Source of the DNA: Gemella haemolysans
GTDB lineage: Bacteria; Bacillota; Bacilli; Staphylococcales; Gemellaceae
Reading direction: 5' to 3'
Assembly: GCF_001553035.1 (NCBI RefSeq)
Contig: NZ_KQ959927.1
Span: 1 to 42,601, forward strand
DNA: 42,601 bases
Shown: in pieces, positions 22,798 to 31,755 of the stretch
Numbering within the stretch: position 1 is the stretch's first letter
Layout of the letters: every line of letters begins with the position of its first letter
Made by a program: the position numbers and the translations under genes
The notes under the pieces: model-generated
The model's database searches: none
What the model was told of the DNA's origin: nothing
What the model saw: only the letters and a program-made list of their open reading frames with translations

Positions 22798-23097
22798 TTA
22801 TTTTACGAAACTCACGTGTACGTGATCATAGTGATTAGCAGTTGCACCACCACAATCCGGCATTAAATTCCATGTGTTCGCTGGATCATAAATGTTATAT
22901 TGTGGCATATAGAATCTTTGTTTCCAAATAATATAATATACACCTAATTCATTCATATTTTTAGTCAGATATTCTGCAAGTTGATCTCCTTGTGCCGAAT
23001 CTACTGGAACCATAAAATCGACTGACATACCTGTTCCATGCCCAGTTCCATCATCACCCTCTCGATACATTGAGAAACTAGTTATTCCAAATTTCTT
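22798..23097 (-). pseudogene. Remnant of a secreted cell-wall hydrolase-like protein (ARB_07466-type C-terminal domain)
   Basis: About 100 codons of open frame: KKFGITSFSMYREGDDGTGH, then GMSVDFMVP, ... IWKQRFYMP ... NHYDHVHVSF. This is the C-terminal domain found in secreted actinobacterial and Firmicute peptidoglycan-associated proteins, with the metal-site look of H..D...HYDHVH. An in-frame stop lies just upstream (near 23098) and no ribosome site precedes the internal ATG at 23070, so the signal peptide and N-terminal part are lost. It might still be expressed from an internal start, but a degraded gene is more likely. Confidence 0.7.
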
Positions 23098-23217
23098 AAA
23101 TTATTTACTTAACAAAATTCTCATCATAATGCTATTAATAAAAACAACAAACTTGTAACATAAAAACAGCTAACTAAGATTACTTAATTAGCTGTTAATA
23201 AATATTCAAATTAATTA

Positions 23218-24585
23218 TTAAATGTAAGAATTACCGTCTAAGAATTTTCCAGGAGTTGGAGTTGAACCATTATACCCTCCTGTGTTATCTTGATGTTGTA
23301 CTAAGAATACTTGACCATTAACTATTTTAACTCCCACACCTACTAATGATGAAGTATCTGAAAGAAGTGTATTTCTGTGTCCGTATTTATGAGCTGGTGT
23401 TAGGTTATGCTCTTCAGTGAATAATTCTTTTAATAAATTATAAGCAATTTCATCAATCGTTCCAGAATCTCCTACTTGAACTACATTGTACAAGATATTA
23501 TCCGCACCTGGGAAACCTGCATTTCTAGCAGCCTCTTTTTCTAGGTTAGTTGCTGTTCCATGCACTCCAGCATGCACTCCACCATTATTTGCCACGTAGT
23601 TAGCACGAGCTGCCGTTGCTGTATTTAATGCTACGTTTTCTGCTAACTGTTTTTTATTGTTATTACCACGTAATTGATTTAATTGTCTAATAAACGATTG
23701 TTTAATTTGTTCTTCTTTAGTTCCAGCAACTGGTGTTGTAGCTGTTGCTTGATTAGTTTGTTTAGTCACTTCAGTTTTAACTTCAGTTTTTGTTTCAGTT
23801 TTCGGTGTATTTGTCATCACCGTGTTTACCGAAGTTACTGGTGCAGTTGCTACAGGTGTAGCCACTAAATTCGTCAGGTTAGCCGATGGTTTTGTACCTT
23901 CAGGTGTACTAGGTGTAGTTGATGGGGCTAGATCTCCTGTACTTGGTTTAGGTGTTGCAGCTGGTTTTGCAGTATCTGCAGGTTTAGTAGTTTCAGCTGG
24001 CTTTTTAGTTTCTGTAGCTGGTGCTGAAGGTTTTGGTTGTTCCGTTTTAGAATTCTGATCTTTTTTCAAATCTTCAATACTTGGAACGTTTGTTGGTTTA
24101 TCATATTTTTCTACTATTATTCTTTTTTTAATGTCATCATTAGCTTTTTGTTGAGCTTTTACTTCGTCTGTTGCTACTTCATAACTAACTGAAATTTTGA
24201 ATGTGTGTCCTGCTAACTCAGTTACAGTGTTAAATGATTCTTTTTTAACACCAGTGTGAGGCAATTTTCTTGTAGGAGCTTGTGCATTTAAATCTAATTC
24301 TACTACAACCTCTTCTCCTGCTTTAATGATGTCTCTTTTAATTAAGAATTCAGCTTTAGTTTCAGTTGTAATACGAGCTACTACATTAGCTACCTCTTTG
24401 TCTGCTACTAACTTAGCATAGAAGTGTCCTTCTTTTTCATAAACACTAGCTTTTACATTCTTCACATTTACATCTACAGCTGCAGGTTTAACGTCGATAG
24501 CCTTAGTTGGAAATGCAGTCACACCTGATAATAATACTAGACCCGTTAGTACCTTACCAGTTAATTTTAATCCCTGTTTTTTCAT
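23218..24585 (-). CDS. Secreted CAP/SCP-domain protein with Pro/Thr-rich linker
   Basis: 455 residues. Signal peptide 1-29 (MKKQGLKLTGKVLTGLVLLS..., cleavage near AFPTKA). Residues 30-160 form a beta-rich domain resembling cell-surface binding modules (VKASVYEKEGHFYAKLVAD). A linker, 175-285, is Pro/Thr/Lys-rich. The CAP domain is 290-445, with LNQLRGNNNKKQLAENVALN, GGVHAG, the EEHNL loop and GHRNTLL; the usual catalytic-type His residues are present. An internal LPHTG near 107 is not at the C-terminus, so it is not a sorting signal. Ribosome site GAGAAAGATATC precedes ATG 24585. Likely a wall-associated or secreted protein; the ligand is unknown. Confidence 0.85.
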   Translation of the reverse strand: MKKQGLKLTGKVLTGLVLLSGVTAFPTKAIDVKPAAVDVNVKNVKASVYEKEGHFYAKLVADKEVANVVARITTETKAEFLIKRDIIKAGEEVVVELDLNAQAPTRKLPHTGVKKESFNTVTELAGHTFKISVSYEVATDEVKAQQKANDDIKKRIIVEKYDKPTNVPSIEDLKKDQNSKTEQPKPSAPATETKKPAETTKPADTAKPAATPKPSTGDLAPSTTPSTPEGTKPSANLTNLVATPVATAPVTSVNTVMTNTPKTETKTEVKTEVTKQTNQATATTPVAGTKEEQIKQSFIRQLNQLRGNNNKKQLAENVALNTATAARANYVANNGGVHAGVHGTATNLEKEAARNAGFPGADNILYNVVQVGDSGTIDEIAYNLLKELFTEEHNLTPAHKYGHRNTLLSDTSSLVGVGVKIVNGQVFLVQHQDNTGGYNGSTPTPGKFLDGNSYI

Positions 24586-24876
24586 TTGATATCTTTCTCC
24601 TTATCAATATTCTTTAATAATTATTTCTCCTATATTATAATTCATTTTCTTCCTCACAATCAATAGATTTCTGATTTTGTAATACAAAATACATTTTGTA
24701 ACAATTTAGAAATATTAAAGAATCTTCAATTACTTTATTTTTATTATTTACTTAAAATGCTTACTTCAAACTAAAAATAATTTAAACTTCTATAATCATT
24801 ATTAAAACAGCTTTTTATATTTAAATTTTAAATATACTTTAAAACTAAATTTAAAGTATATTTAAGGTTTAGTCAG

Positions 24877-24970
24877 TATAATTATCACATAACTAGTAAA
24901 TAGTTATAAACTTCATAAACTTTCCTTTTCTATAAGAGACCGAGACAAATGTGCTCGGTTTTTTTTTTGA
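24877..24970 (+). ncRNA. Candidate small RNA ahead of an orphan terminator
   Basis: A plus-strand terminator ACCGAG...CTCGGT (24939-24959) with a ten-T run has no plus-strand gene before it; the flanking genes are both on the minus strand. A TATAAT lies at 24877-24882, about 55 bp before the stem. The rest of the 436-bp gap (24586-25021) is AT-rich leader of the CAP gene with nothing else recognisable. Confidence 0.45.
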
Positions 24971-25021
24971 CTAAACTAAAAAGATGAACAGATATAGATT
25001 CTACCTATACCTGCTCATCTT

Positions 25022-25744
25022 TTATTTTTTATAAATATCTTCTTTTAATATAGCGCTTTGTTTTACCGTTAAACTACTTCCATCTATTACTACTATGTTT
25101 AACTTTCCTCCATATACACAGCCACCATCTATATTAAATCTATTTTCTTTTTCATCATAATATGGTTCTTGTTTTACTGGACTGTGTCCATGGAATACAA
25201 TTTTATTGTATTTGACATTACTGCTTAAAAATGGTTCTCTTATCCAAATCATATCTCTGTGTGTTTGATTCCAAAAATTCTTCGTAAAATCTACACCGGC
25301 ATGAACGAAATAATAATCTGAATTTTCGTATCTTGTTGGAAGGTTCTTTATCCACTTTCTCAAATGCTTATGTTCAGTAGCAAATTTCTTAAAATAAATA
25401 CCTCTAGTTTCAACTGTAGCTTCTGGGTAAAATGATTGTAGTGTTGTTAAACCACTATTTCTAAAATAATGATCCTGTCTTACAGAAAGATTACTACCAT
25501 ATCTCGCTTCTTTTATGGCCAAATTAAACATATCTTCATGATTTCCTAATAGAACTACATGATGAGGAAATTCTTGTTGCAAGTTATAGAAAAATTCCCA
25601 AACTAACTTTGTGTTCTTTCCTCTATCACACATATCTCCCAGACAGATTAACTTATCATGCTCTCTATTAAATTCTACCTCGTCTAATAATTTTTTCATT
25701 GTATAAAAACTTCCATGAATATCTGAAATCACTATTGTTCTCAT
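25022..25744 (-). CDS. Calcineurin-like metallophosphatase (Ser/Thr or Ap4A-type)
   Basis: 240 residues. The PPP-type motifs are all present: DIHGS (8-12), GDMCDRG (36-42), GNHE (67-70), and later VFHGHSP with metal-binding His. Similar Firmicute proteins are annotated as serine/threonine phosphatases or as PrpE-like diadenosine tetraphosphatases; the sequence does not decide between them. Start ATG 25744 with AGGTGT upstream. Monocistronic, with its own terminator not clearly visible. Diverges from the methyltransferase gene at 25940. Confidence 0.85.
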   Translation of the reverse strand: MRTIVISDIHGSFYTMKKLLDEVEFNREHDKLICLGDMCDRGKNTKLVWEFFYNLQQEFPHHVVLLGNHEDMFNLAIKEARYGSNLSVRQDHYFRNSGLTTLQSFYPEATVETRGIYFKKFATEHKHLRKWIKNLPTRYENSDYYFVHAGVDFTKNFWNQTHRDMIWIREPFLSSNVKYNKIVFHGHSPVKQEPYYDEKENRFNIDGGCVYGGKLNIVVIDGSSLTVKQSAILKEDIYKK

Positions 25745-25939
25745 AAAAACACCTACTTTATTAATCTCTTGTTTCTATAATAAATCAAAATAAAGAACTT
25801 GTAAATAGCAATACTCTAACATCACTAATGATATAGTAATGTTTTTTATACTATATTTAGATAGTTGTTTCGGTTATCATTTTTAATCAAGCATCTCACA
25901 TGATATAATGTTAGTAAATTATCCAAAAAGGAGCAGCAT

Positions 25940-26779
25940 ATGGAAAGTAACTTACTTTGTTTTAAACGTACACCTATTCTTACTGCTCTCTCTTTACCTA
26001 AAATTTATAAAGAGGGCTTCTTTACAGAAAGTGGAGTTTGGACAAAATTAATTATTATAAAAGGTAAAATGAAATTTGCTTTTCTTAATTTAGAAAACAA
26101 AATTATTAGACGATATTCACTAAATTCCAAAAGTGAAGTTGAACTTATTAAACCTCTCAGTGTTTTTAAAATTACACCTAACTCTACGGATTTACAATTC
26201 AATCTAGAATTTTATTGTTCGCGTGAAGACTATTTCTATAATAAATATAATTTTAATTATCCTCATCTTGAGGTTGTTAAAGCAACAAAATTTATAGAGC
26301 CATGTAAAACATTAGATCTTGGTGCTGGTAAAGGGCGAAATTCTCTATATCTTTCATCATTAAACTTTAATGTTACGGCAATAGATTATAATGCTGAGTT
26401 TTTACACGAATTAACAGATATTTCTATTAAAGAACAACTAGATATAAATGTAATTGACCATGATATTTCAAAAGCTAATATTAAGGGGAGTTATGACTTT
26501 ATTTTCTCTACAGATGTTTTCATGTATTTGAACCCAACAAGAATTCAAAGTATTATTACTAACATAAAACAACAAACACACCTTAACGGTTACAACCTAA
26601 TTGTCAGTGCATTAAATGCGACAAGACACGGTCGCCCTCTAATGCCTCTTCCTTTCACTTTTATTGAAGGAGAACTTAAGGAATATTATAAAGATTGGAA
26701 AATCATCAGTTATTCTGAGAATATTACAGCTTCTCCTTATCCATATGCTATGATACTTGCTCAAAAAGTGTCAGAATAA
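25940..26779 (+). CDS. TehB-type SAM methyltransferase, divergent paralogue
   Basis: 279 residues. An N-terminal cupin-like DUF1971 domain (1-95, CFKRTPILTALSLPKIYKEG...) joins a methyltransferase domain whose motif I is KTLDLGAGKGRNSLYLS near 127-143. The two-domain layout is that of TehB. It is related to the gene at 28088 along its whole length but has diverged: the cupin loop keeps no VEPQAWH, and NATRHGRPLMPLPFTF replaces the usual STDDAPCPLPFPFTF. Ribosome site AAAGGAGCAG before ATG 25940. Substrate uncertain; methylation of tellurite or selenite-like oxyanions is the family's reported activity. Confidence 0.8.
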   Translation: MESNLLCFKRTPILTALSLPKIYKEGFFTESGVWTKLIIIKGKMKFAFLNLENKIIRRYSLNSKSEVELIKPLSVFKITPNSTDLQFNLEFYCSREDYFYNKYNFNYPHLEVVKATKFIEPCKTLDLGAGKGRNSLYLSSLNFNVTAIDYNAEFLHELTDISIKEQLDINVIDHDISKANIKGSYDFIFSTDVFMYLNPTRIQSIITNIKQQTHLNGYNLIVSALNATRHGRPLMPLPFTFIEGELKEYYKDWKIISYSENITASPYPYAMILAQKVSE

Positions 26780-26790
26780 AAACTAAACCC

Positions 26791-26822
26791 CACAAGACTT
26801 TTCATTTTCTTGTGGGGCTTTC
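26791..26822. terminator. Bidirectional terminator
   Basis: CCCCACAAGA pairs with CTTGTGGGG around an 11-nt loop between two converging genes. It is followed by CTTTCTTCT on the plus strand and by TTTAGTTTTT on the minus strand. Confidence 0.8.
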
Positions 26823-26824
26823 TT

Positions 26825-27328
26825 CTATTCAATATTTTCTCTAATATCTTTTTGATACCAAACTACATCATACCAACGATTAAATTTATAACCTACTTTC
26901 TCAAAGTGAGCTACTTTTCTAAATCCTCTTTTTTCATGGAAAGAAATACTTCCTTCATCTGGATAGGCAATACATGACGTCAATCTACATATCCCTCTGT
27001 CATAAAGTTGTTTTTCAAGTTCAGAATATAACTTCTCTCCAACACCTTTACCACGAGCTTTTTCATCTAGATAGATTGTAATCTCAGCTGTCCATTTATA
27101 TGCATCTTTCGGATAAAACTCACTAGCATAAGCATATCCTAGTATATCATTTCCTTCTGTTGCTACTAAAAACGGATATCTTTGTATAGCTTTCGAAATT
27201 TTCTCTTCAAACTCATGCACACTCGGTACTGTATAATCAAAGGTAATGGCTGTATGTTCTACATATGGTTTATAAATATTTACCAACTTCTCAGCATCTT
27301 CTAGTTCAACCGTTCTAATATTTATCAT
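26825..27328 (-). CDS. GNAT acetyltransferase, phosphinothricin-acetyltransferase-like
   Basis: 167 residues. INIRTVELEDAEKLVNIYKPYVEHTAITFDY at the N-terminus is the PAT/YwnH signature, followed by the acetyl-CoA loop YLDEKARGKGVGEKLYSEL near 90-108 and HEKRGFRKVAHFEKVGYKFNRW at the end. Such enzymes acetylate methionine sulfoximine or phosphinothricin-like amino acids and, in vivo, probably methionine derivatives. Start ATG 27328 with AAGGAGAAAATC. Its 5' side is a short decayed frame (27339-27468). Confidence 0.85.
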   Translation of the reverse strand: MINIRTVELEDAEKLVNIYKPYVEHTAITFDYTVPSVHEFEEKISKAIQRYPFLVATEGNDILGYAYASEFYPKDAYKWTAEITIYLDEKARGKGVGEKLYSELEKQLYDRGICRLTSCIAYPDEGSISFHEKRGFRKVAHFEKVGYKFNRWYDVVWYQKDIRENIE

Positions 27329-27338
27329 GATTTTCTCC

Positions 27339-27468
27339 TTAAATATTTTCTCTTACGAAATCAATAATTGCCTTAGTAGCTTCTTCTTGTTGAGCTCTTC
27401 AAAACTTTTCCTACTCCAATTCCTCCTTGCGTGTAATTTAATATTAGTACTTATCCTATTTTGTCTCA
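27339..27468 (-). pseudogene. Possible fragment of a decayed gene
   Basis: In one minus frame, RAQQEEATKAIIDFVRENI ends at TAA 27339-27341, ten bases before the GNAT start. It looks like the tail of a real protein, but TGA and TAG codons lie directly upstream in frame. An AAGGAGGA site near 27420 suggests a start that now reads into a short frame. I considered a Sec codon at the TGA (about 27399-27401); the TAG four codons earlier makes that untenable. Confidence 0.35.
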
Positions 27469-27927
27469 TTAAAGATTATCTTTCTTAATTTTATCTAATA
27501 AAGCCGTACATCCTTTAGTTACATCATTGAATGTTGTTTTGAAATCTCCTGTATACCACGGATCATCAATAATTCTATCTTCTCCGGCGTATTCTAATAA
27601 TTTTTTAACCTCTCCTGTTTCTCTACCTGCAATAAATTTTTTAATATTTTCTATATTGCTGTCATCCATTCCTACGATATAATCTGCATCTAGGTCATTA
27701 TCGTTTAAAATACGAGAATACATCCCTTCTACACCGATACCAATTTTAGCAAGTTCTTTTCTAGTTCCACTGTGAACTGGATTACCGTGTTCCCAACTAC
27801 TTGTTGCAGCTGAATCAATCAGGATTTTTTCACTTAAACCTTCTTTTTCAACCATATCTCTAAATATCGCTTCTGCCATAGGTGAACGACAAATATTTCC
27901 TAAACAAACGAATAACACTTTTACCAT
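27469..27927 (-). CDS. Low-molecular-weight protein tyrosine phosphatase
   Basis: 152 residues. The P-loop is VCLGNICRSPMAEAIF with Cys8 and Arg14 (CX5R), and the general acid is the Asp pair in IDDPWYTGDF near 120. Full length for the bacterial family, which removes phosphate from tyrosine (and arginine in some Bacilli) of cytosolic proteins. Start ATG 27927. It stands alone, between the GNAT gene fragment and the TehB gene, which is divergent. Confidence 0.93.
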   Translation of the reverse strand: MVKVLFVCLGNICRSPMAEAIFRDMVEKEGLSEKILIDSAATSSWEHGNPVHSGTRKELAKIGIGVEGMYSRILNDNDLDADYIVGMDDSNIENIKKFIAGRETGEVKKLLEYAGEDRIIDDPWYTGDFKTTFNDVTKGCTALLDKIKKDNL

Positions 27928-28087
27928 TTTTTCAATACCTCACTTATATTTATTATCTATCTTATTATAACACAAAGAGATTAATTCAACATAATAAAGA
28001 CACAGGTGCTAAACTCCCCTACTATTTTATTTTTATATTTTAAATGATATAATTAAATTAAACTTAACAACCAATAAGGAGATTAGT

Positions 28088-28951
28088 ATGACAAAAAACT
28101 TAGTATGCTATAAACGATTACCACTTTGGACAGCCGAAACACTTCCTAAACCATTTAGGCAAAAACACAACACTAGAAAAGACGTCTGGGCTAAATTAAC
28201 TATTCTTAAAGGAAAACTCCAATTTACAGAATTAACTGAAGATAATGAAGTTGTGAAGGAGCATATATTTACACCCGAGAGTAATATTCCATTCGTGGAA
28301 CCACAGGCATGGCATCGTGTCTCACCTTTATCAGATGATTTAGAATGTTTCTTAGAGTTTTACTGCGAACCAAAAAATTATTTCAAAAACAAATACGATA
28401 TTAACCCTGCTCACTCTGAAGTAGTAGAAGCCCTGAAGACTATTAAACCTTGTAAAACATTGGACTTAGGATCTGGACAAGGTCGAAATTCTTTATTCCT
28501 TTCTAAACTTGGTTTTGAAGTGACTGCAGTAGATAATAATATTCCTGCTTTAGAGTTTTTAATGGAAACATCAAAAATCGAAAATTTAGACATTAAAATA
28601 GGAAGCTATGACATAAATACAGCAGCTCTTAGAAATACCTATGACTTTATTCTTTCAACAGTAGTTTTAATGTTTATCGAAGAACAATCTATACCTAATG
28701 TTATTAAAAATATGCAAGACCAAACTAATATAGGTGGCTATAATTTAATAGTAGCCGCAATGTCTACTGACGATGCACCTTGTCCACTTCCCTTCCCTTT
28801 TACTTTTAAAGAAAGTGAACTAAAAGAATATTACAAAGACTGGAAATTTATTAAATATAATGAAGATTTTGGACAACTTCACAAGACTGATGCTAATGGT
28901 AATAGATTTAAACTGCGTTTTGCTACTATGCTAGCTAAAAAAATTAAATAA
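28088..28951 (+). CDS. tehB: TehB, SAM-dependent tellurite methyltransferase
   Basis: 287 residues. The N-terminal DUF1971 cupin-like domain (CYKRLPLWTAETLPKPF; FVEPQAWHRV) is followed by the methyltransferase domain with LDLGSGQGRNSLFLSKLG, then AAMSTDDAPCPLPFPFTF and YYKDWKFIKYNEDFGQLH, all hallmarks of the long form of TehB. It methylates tellurite, and related oxyanions such as selenite, to less toxic volatile forms. In a selenium-using host it may also guard against excess selenite; that link is an inference. Ribosome site AAGGAGA before ATG 28088. Paralogue at 25940. Confidence 0.95.
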   Translation: MTKNLVCYKRLPLWTAETLPKPFRQKHNTRKDVWAKLTILKGKLQFTELTEDNEVVKEHIFTPESNIPFVEPQAWHRVSPLSDDLECFLEFYCEPKNYFKNKYDINPAHSEVVEALKTIKPCKTLDLGSGQGRNSLFLSKLGFEVTAVDNNIPALEFLMETSKIENLDIKIGSYDINTAALRNTYDFILSTVVLMFIEEQSIPNVIKNMQDQTNIGGYNLIVAAMSTDDAPCPLPFPFTFKESELKEYYKDWKFIKYNEDFGQLHKTDANGNRFKLRFATMLAKKIK

Positions 28952-29017
28952 ATTTTTTCTGTAAGCTACTTTTTTGACACCGTTATCAACTCATGTTATA
29001 ATTTTAACTAATCATTA

Positions 29018-29093
29018 AAACATTTGGGGTGCTTTTTGCTGAGAATATACCCATAGAACCTGATGTTGTTAGTACAGCCGTAGGAAAATGTTT
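29018..29093 (+). promoter_or_regulatory. TPP riboswitch (THI element)
   Basis: P1 arms AAACATTT and AAATGTTT enclose the conserved parts GGGGTGC, GCTGAGA, ACCC, GAACCTGAT and GTTAGTACAGCCGTAGGAAA. Thiamine pyrophosphate binding is expected to turn off the ykoEDC operon. A promoter -10 TATAAT sits near 28997. Confidence 0.95.
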
Positions 29094-29132
29094 ATTTTTT
29101 ATCAAGTCTATTTTAAAGTATATATATAATTT

Positions 29133-29180
29133 AAAAATACCTCTTGTTGTTTTAATGAATACAAATAACAGGAGGTTTTT
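29133..29180 (+). promoter_or_regulatory. Expression platform: hairpin masking the ykoE ribosome site
   Basis: AAAAATACCTCTTGTT (29133-29148) can pair with AACAGGAGGTTTTT (29167-29180). The right arm contains the AGGAGG ribosome site, eight bases before the ATG, and ends in five T. The same structure could act by sequestering the ribosome site or as a weak terminator. Confidence 0.65.
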
Positions 29181-29183
29181 CTT

Positions 29184-29741
29184 ATGAAAAAATGGTCTAC
29201 AAAGGACATAATTATTATAGCTTTAATAGGTTTCTTATTCGGAGGGATATTTCTTGCAACAAGTTTGGTTTACGTTCCATTAAAAGCTGCTCTTGGAGCA
29301 GTAGGATACGCACCATTCGCTAACTCAATATTATTTGGATTATGGGTAATGGCTGGGCCGGTTGCTGCAGTACTTATTCAAAAACCAGGTAGTGCTACAC
29401 TTGGAGAAGTTCTAGGAGCATTAGCTGAAATGCTATATGGTTCATACTTTGGTGCTGCAGTTCTTATTTCTGGTTTAGTACAAGGGGTAGGCTCTGAGGT
29501 TGGTTTCTTAGCTACAAGATATAAACGCTACGATACATTTTCACTATTCCTTTCTGCAGTGGGTATTACGCTACTTAGTTTCGCTTACAAATATTTCCAA
29601 GCTGGATATGAAGCATTCTCTGTACAAATGATTCTTGCACTTCTTTTAGTGAAATTTATCTCTGTATTTTTCTTCGGAGTTATCTGCGTTAAACTAATCT
29701 TGAATATCGTAAATAAAGTACAAAACAGCGAGAATAAATAA
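29184..29741 (+). CDS. ykoE: ECF transporter S-component for thiamine precursor (HMP)
   Basis: 185 residues with five or six membrane spans (IIIIALIGFLFGGIFLATSL; GAVGYAPFANSILFGLWVMAG; GSYFGAAVLISGLVQGVG). ThiW/YkoE-type substrate-binding component, presumed to bind hydroxymethylpyrimidine or thiamine. The upstream TPP riboswitch ties it to thiamine. It overlaps ykoD by one base (TAATG), so the two are co-translated. Confidence 0.92.
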   Translation: MKKWSTKDIIIIALIGFLFGGIFLATSLVYVPLKAALGAVGYAPFANSILFGLWVMAGPVAAVLIQKPGSATLGEVLGALAEMLYGSYFGAAVLISGLVQGVGSEVGFLATRYKRYDTFSLFLSAVGITLLSFAYKYFQAGYEAFSVQMILALLLVKFISVFFFGVICVKLILNIVNKVQNSENK

Positions 29742-31111
29742 TGAATATCATAGAAATCGATAATTTTTCTTTAAAAATTAAAGATACAGTCTTATTTGAT
29801 AACGTTAGTTTAAAGATAAAAGAACATAGTTGGTTAGTTTTAACTGGTAATATTGGTAGTGGTAAGTCTACCCTACTTCGTACTATTTGTAAATTAAATA
29901 AAGAACATTATGAGGGAGTAATTACTTATAAAGGGAAAAATATTGTTGATATTCCTATGCAAGAACACGTTAAAAATATTGGCTATGTCATGCAGCATGC
30001 AATTAATCAGTTTGTTATGCCTACTTTGGAAGAAGAAATAATCTTTGCATTAGAGAACCTATGTCTAGAGCCACAAATTATTGATGAAAAATTAGACTAC
30101 GCTTTGTCTATTACAAACACTCAAGAAATTTCTACTAAGCATATCCATACATTATCTGGAGGAGAGCGTCAACGAGCTGCTTTTGCAGTAGCATTAGCTA
30201 TGGGGAGTGAAGTTTTAATTTTAGATGAGCCATTTGCCAATGTCGATAAGAAGACTCGTAATTCTCTATTAACTCTTCTGAAAGACTTAAACAACCAGGG
30301 TGTGACTATAATCGTGTGCGACCATGAGCATCATCTATACTTGAACTATGCAGATACCTTTACTTATCTTTCTGATGGAAATTTAGAGTTAATAACAAAT
30401 CCAATATCTAAAAATTCTAATGTGAAATTGTACAACAACACTCACTCTGAACAAATCTTAAGACTAGAAAACATTTCTATACAACAAGGGAATAAAGAAT
30501 TATTAAATGTCGATGATTTCCATATCTTTAAAGGAATTACGACTTTAACAGGAGATAATGGAACAGGAAAAACAACATTATTACATGCTATTTCACAATT
30601 AAAAAAATACGATGGAAAGATATACTTTAATGAAGAAAAGGTAAAAAAATCAAGAAAGTTATATAAAAAAATAAGTACTTGTTTACAAGATGCCTTTCAA
30701 CAGTTTATTAGCTTGATGCCTCGTGAAGAGATTTCAATGCAAAAAGATATTTGGGAGCATGCCACCTTATGGCAAGAAAGACTTTTAAAAGAATTTGATT
30801 TAGAAAAAGAGCTTGATAAAAGCCTCTATTATTATAGTGGAGGGCAACGAAAACTTATTCAACTTATGTGTTTATTAAGCCAAAAAACTGAACTATTGCT
30901 TCTTGATGAACCCTTTACCCATCTTGATGAAAGAGCCTGCTCATTTATAATGGATTGGATTGAAGAAAATAAAAGACTTGCTGGACAATCATTTATTATT
31001 GTCAGTCATAGATTAGAGCCTTTAAATAATAGGAGCGATTATCATATTGAAATTTCAAATAATACGCTACATCATATAAAGGGGGATAATTATGGAAAAG
31101 AAAATAATTAG
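29741..31111 (+). CDS. ykoD: ECF transporter fused double ATPase
   Basis: 456 residues with two ABC ATPase domains. Domain 1: Walker A TGNIGSGKSTLL, signature LSGGERQRAAFAVA, Walker B VLILDEPFANVD. Domain 2: Walker A TGDNGTGKTTLL, signature YSGGQRKLIQLM, Walker B LLLLDEPFTHLDE. Both sites look active, though domain 2 has a slightly altered signature. It energises uptake by YkoE with YkoC and overlaps ykoC by 20 bases. Confidence 0.95.
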   Translation: MNIIEIDNFSLKIKDTVLFDNVSLKIKEHSWLVLTGNIGSGKSTLLRTICKLNKEHYEGVITYKGKNIVDIPMQEHVKNIGYVMQHAINQFVMPTLEEEIIFALENLCLEPQIIDEKLDYALSITNTQEISTKHIHTLSGGERQRAAFAVALAMGSEVLILDEPFANVDKKTRNSLLTLLKDLNNQGVTIIVCDHEHHLYLNYADTFTYLSDGNLELITNPISKNSNVKLYNNTHSEQILRLENISIQQGNKELLNVDDFHIFKGITTLTGDNGTGKTTLLHAISQLKKYDGKIYFNEEKVKKSRKLYKKISTCLQDAFQQFISLMPREEISMQKDIWEHATLWQERLLKEFDLEKELDKSLYYYSGGQRKLIQLMCLLSQKTELLLLDEPFTHLDERACSFIMDWIEENKRLAGQSFIIVSHRLEPLNNRSDYHIEISNNTLHHIKGDNYGKENN

Positions 31112-31748
31112 TCCTACTCTTGCTTTAATAGTATTATTGTTAACTATTTGGATTTCATTTAGCAAATTATTAGTTCTAAATTTTGTAATTATAGGTTTAA
31201 CTATTCTCTATTTTTGTCTATCAAGATACTGGAAAAAGCTACTGTATTTCATACTAGTACCGCTATTACCTGCATTAGGTTCTGCTTGGGCTATTATTGT
31301 TCATAGTTCAAATTATAAATTTGCTCTATTAATTTTTTCTAGGACATATAGTTTTGCAGCCTTAGGATTGATCACAGCAACATATATTTCACTTGTAGAA
31401 TTACTAAAATATTTTGAACAACATGGACTTTCTTCAAATATCGTATACGGACTCTTAGTAGTAATTCAAGCATTACCAAGAATACAATATGAAACTCAAA
31501 TGATTACAAAATCTAGTCGTCTTCGTGGTATATTTTTACCATTTTGGTCACCTTATTATTATGCTAAAGCTATATTTATCGCGTTAACTTGGCAACCTCA
31601 AATATCCGAGGCGATGACAATCCATGCTTATGAAGACTTCAAAGCTCGAACACACTATAATAAATACACTATCGATAAAATCAAAAGTCTCTTTATTATA
31701 GTACTTTTCTCAATAGTAGTAATACTTTTATTAATCATAAATAAATAA
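31092..31748 (+). CDS. ykoC: ECF transporter T-component
   Basis: 218 residues, five or so membrane spans, with the coupling-helix motif SSRLRGIFLPFW near 138-150 that docks on the ATPases (EcfT/CbiQ family). Ribosome site AAGGGGGA lies inside the end of ykoD. Last gene of the riboswitch-controlled operon; it ends opposite selC. Confidence 0.92.
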   Translation: MEKKIISPTLALIVLLLTIWISFSKLLVLNFVIIGLTILYFCLSRYWKKLLYFILVPLLPALGSAWAIIVHSSNYKFALLIFSRTYSFAALGLITATYISLVELLKYFEQHGLSSNIVYGLLVVIQALPRIQYETQMITKSSRLRGIFLPFWSPYYYAKAIFIALTWQPQISEAMTIHAYEDFKARTHYNKYTIDKIKSLFIIVLFSIVVILLLIINK

Positions 31749-31755
31749 AAAGATG

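Noticed and set aside
22798-23070. Intact 90-residue hydrolase gene
   Set aside because: The homologous domain extends upstream in frame to a stop near 23098, with no ribosome site or signal peptide, so I treat it as a remnant.
23683-24058. Plus-strand frames opposite the linker of the CAP protein
   Set aside because: They are antisense to a Pro/Thr-rich repetitive coding region, which routinely leaves open frames on the other strand.
24255-24275. LPHTG sorting motif in the CAP-domain protein
   Set aside because: It is at about residue 107 of 455, with no hydrophobic stretch or positive tail after it, so it is not a sortase signal.
27399-27401. Possible second selenocysteine codon in the decayed frame before the GNAT gene
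   Set aside because: A TAG lies four codons upstream in the same frame, there is no start codon with a ribosome site and no SECIS-like stem follows.
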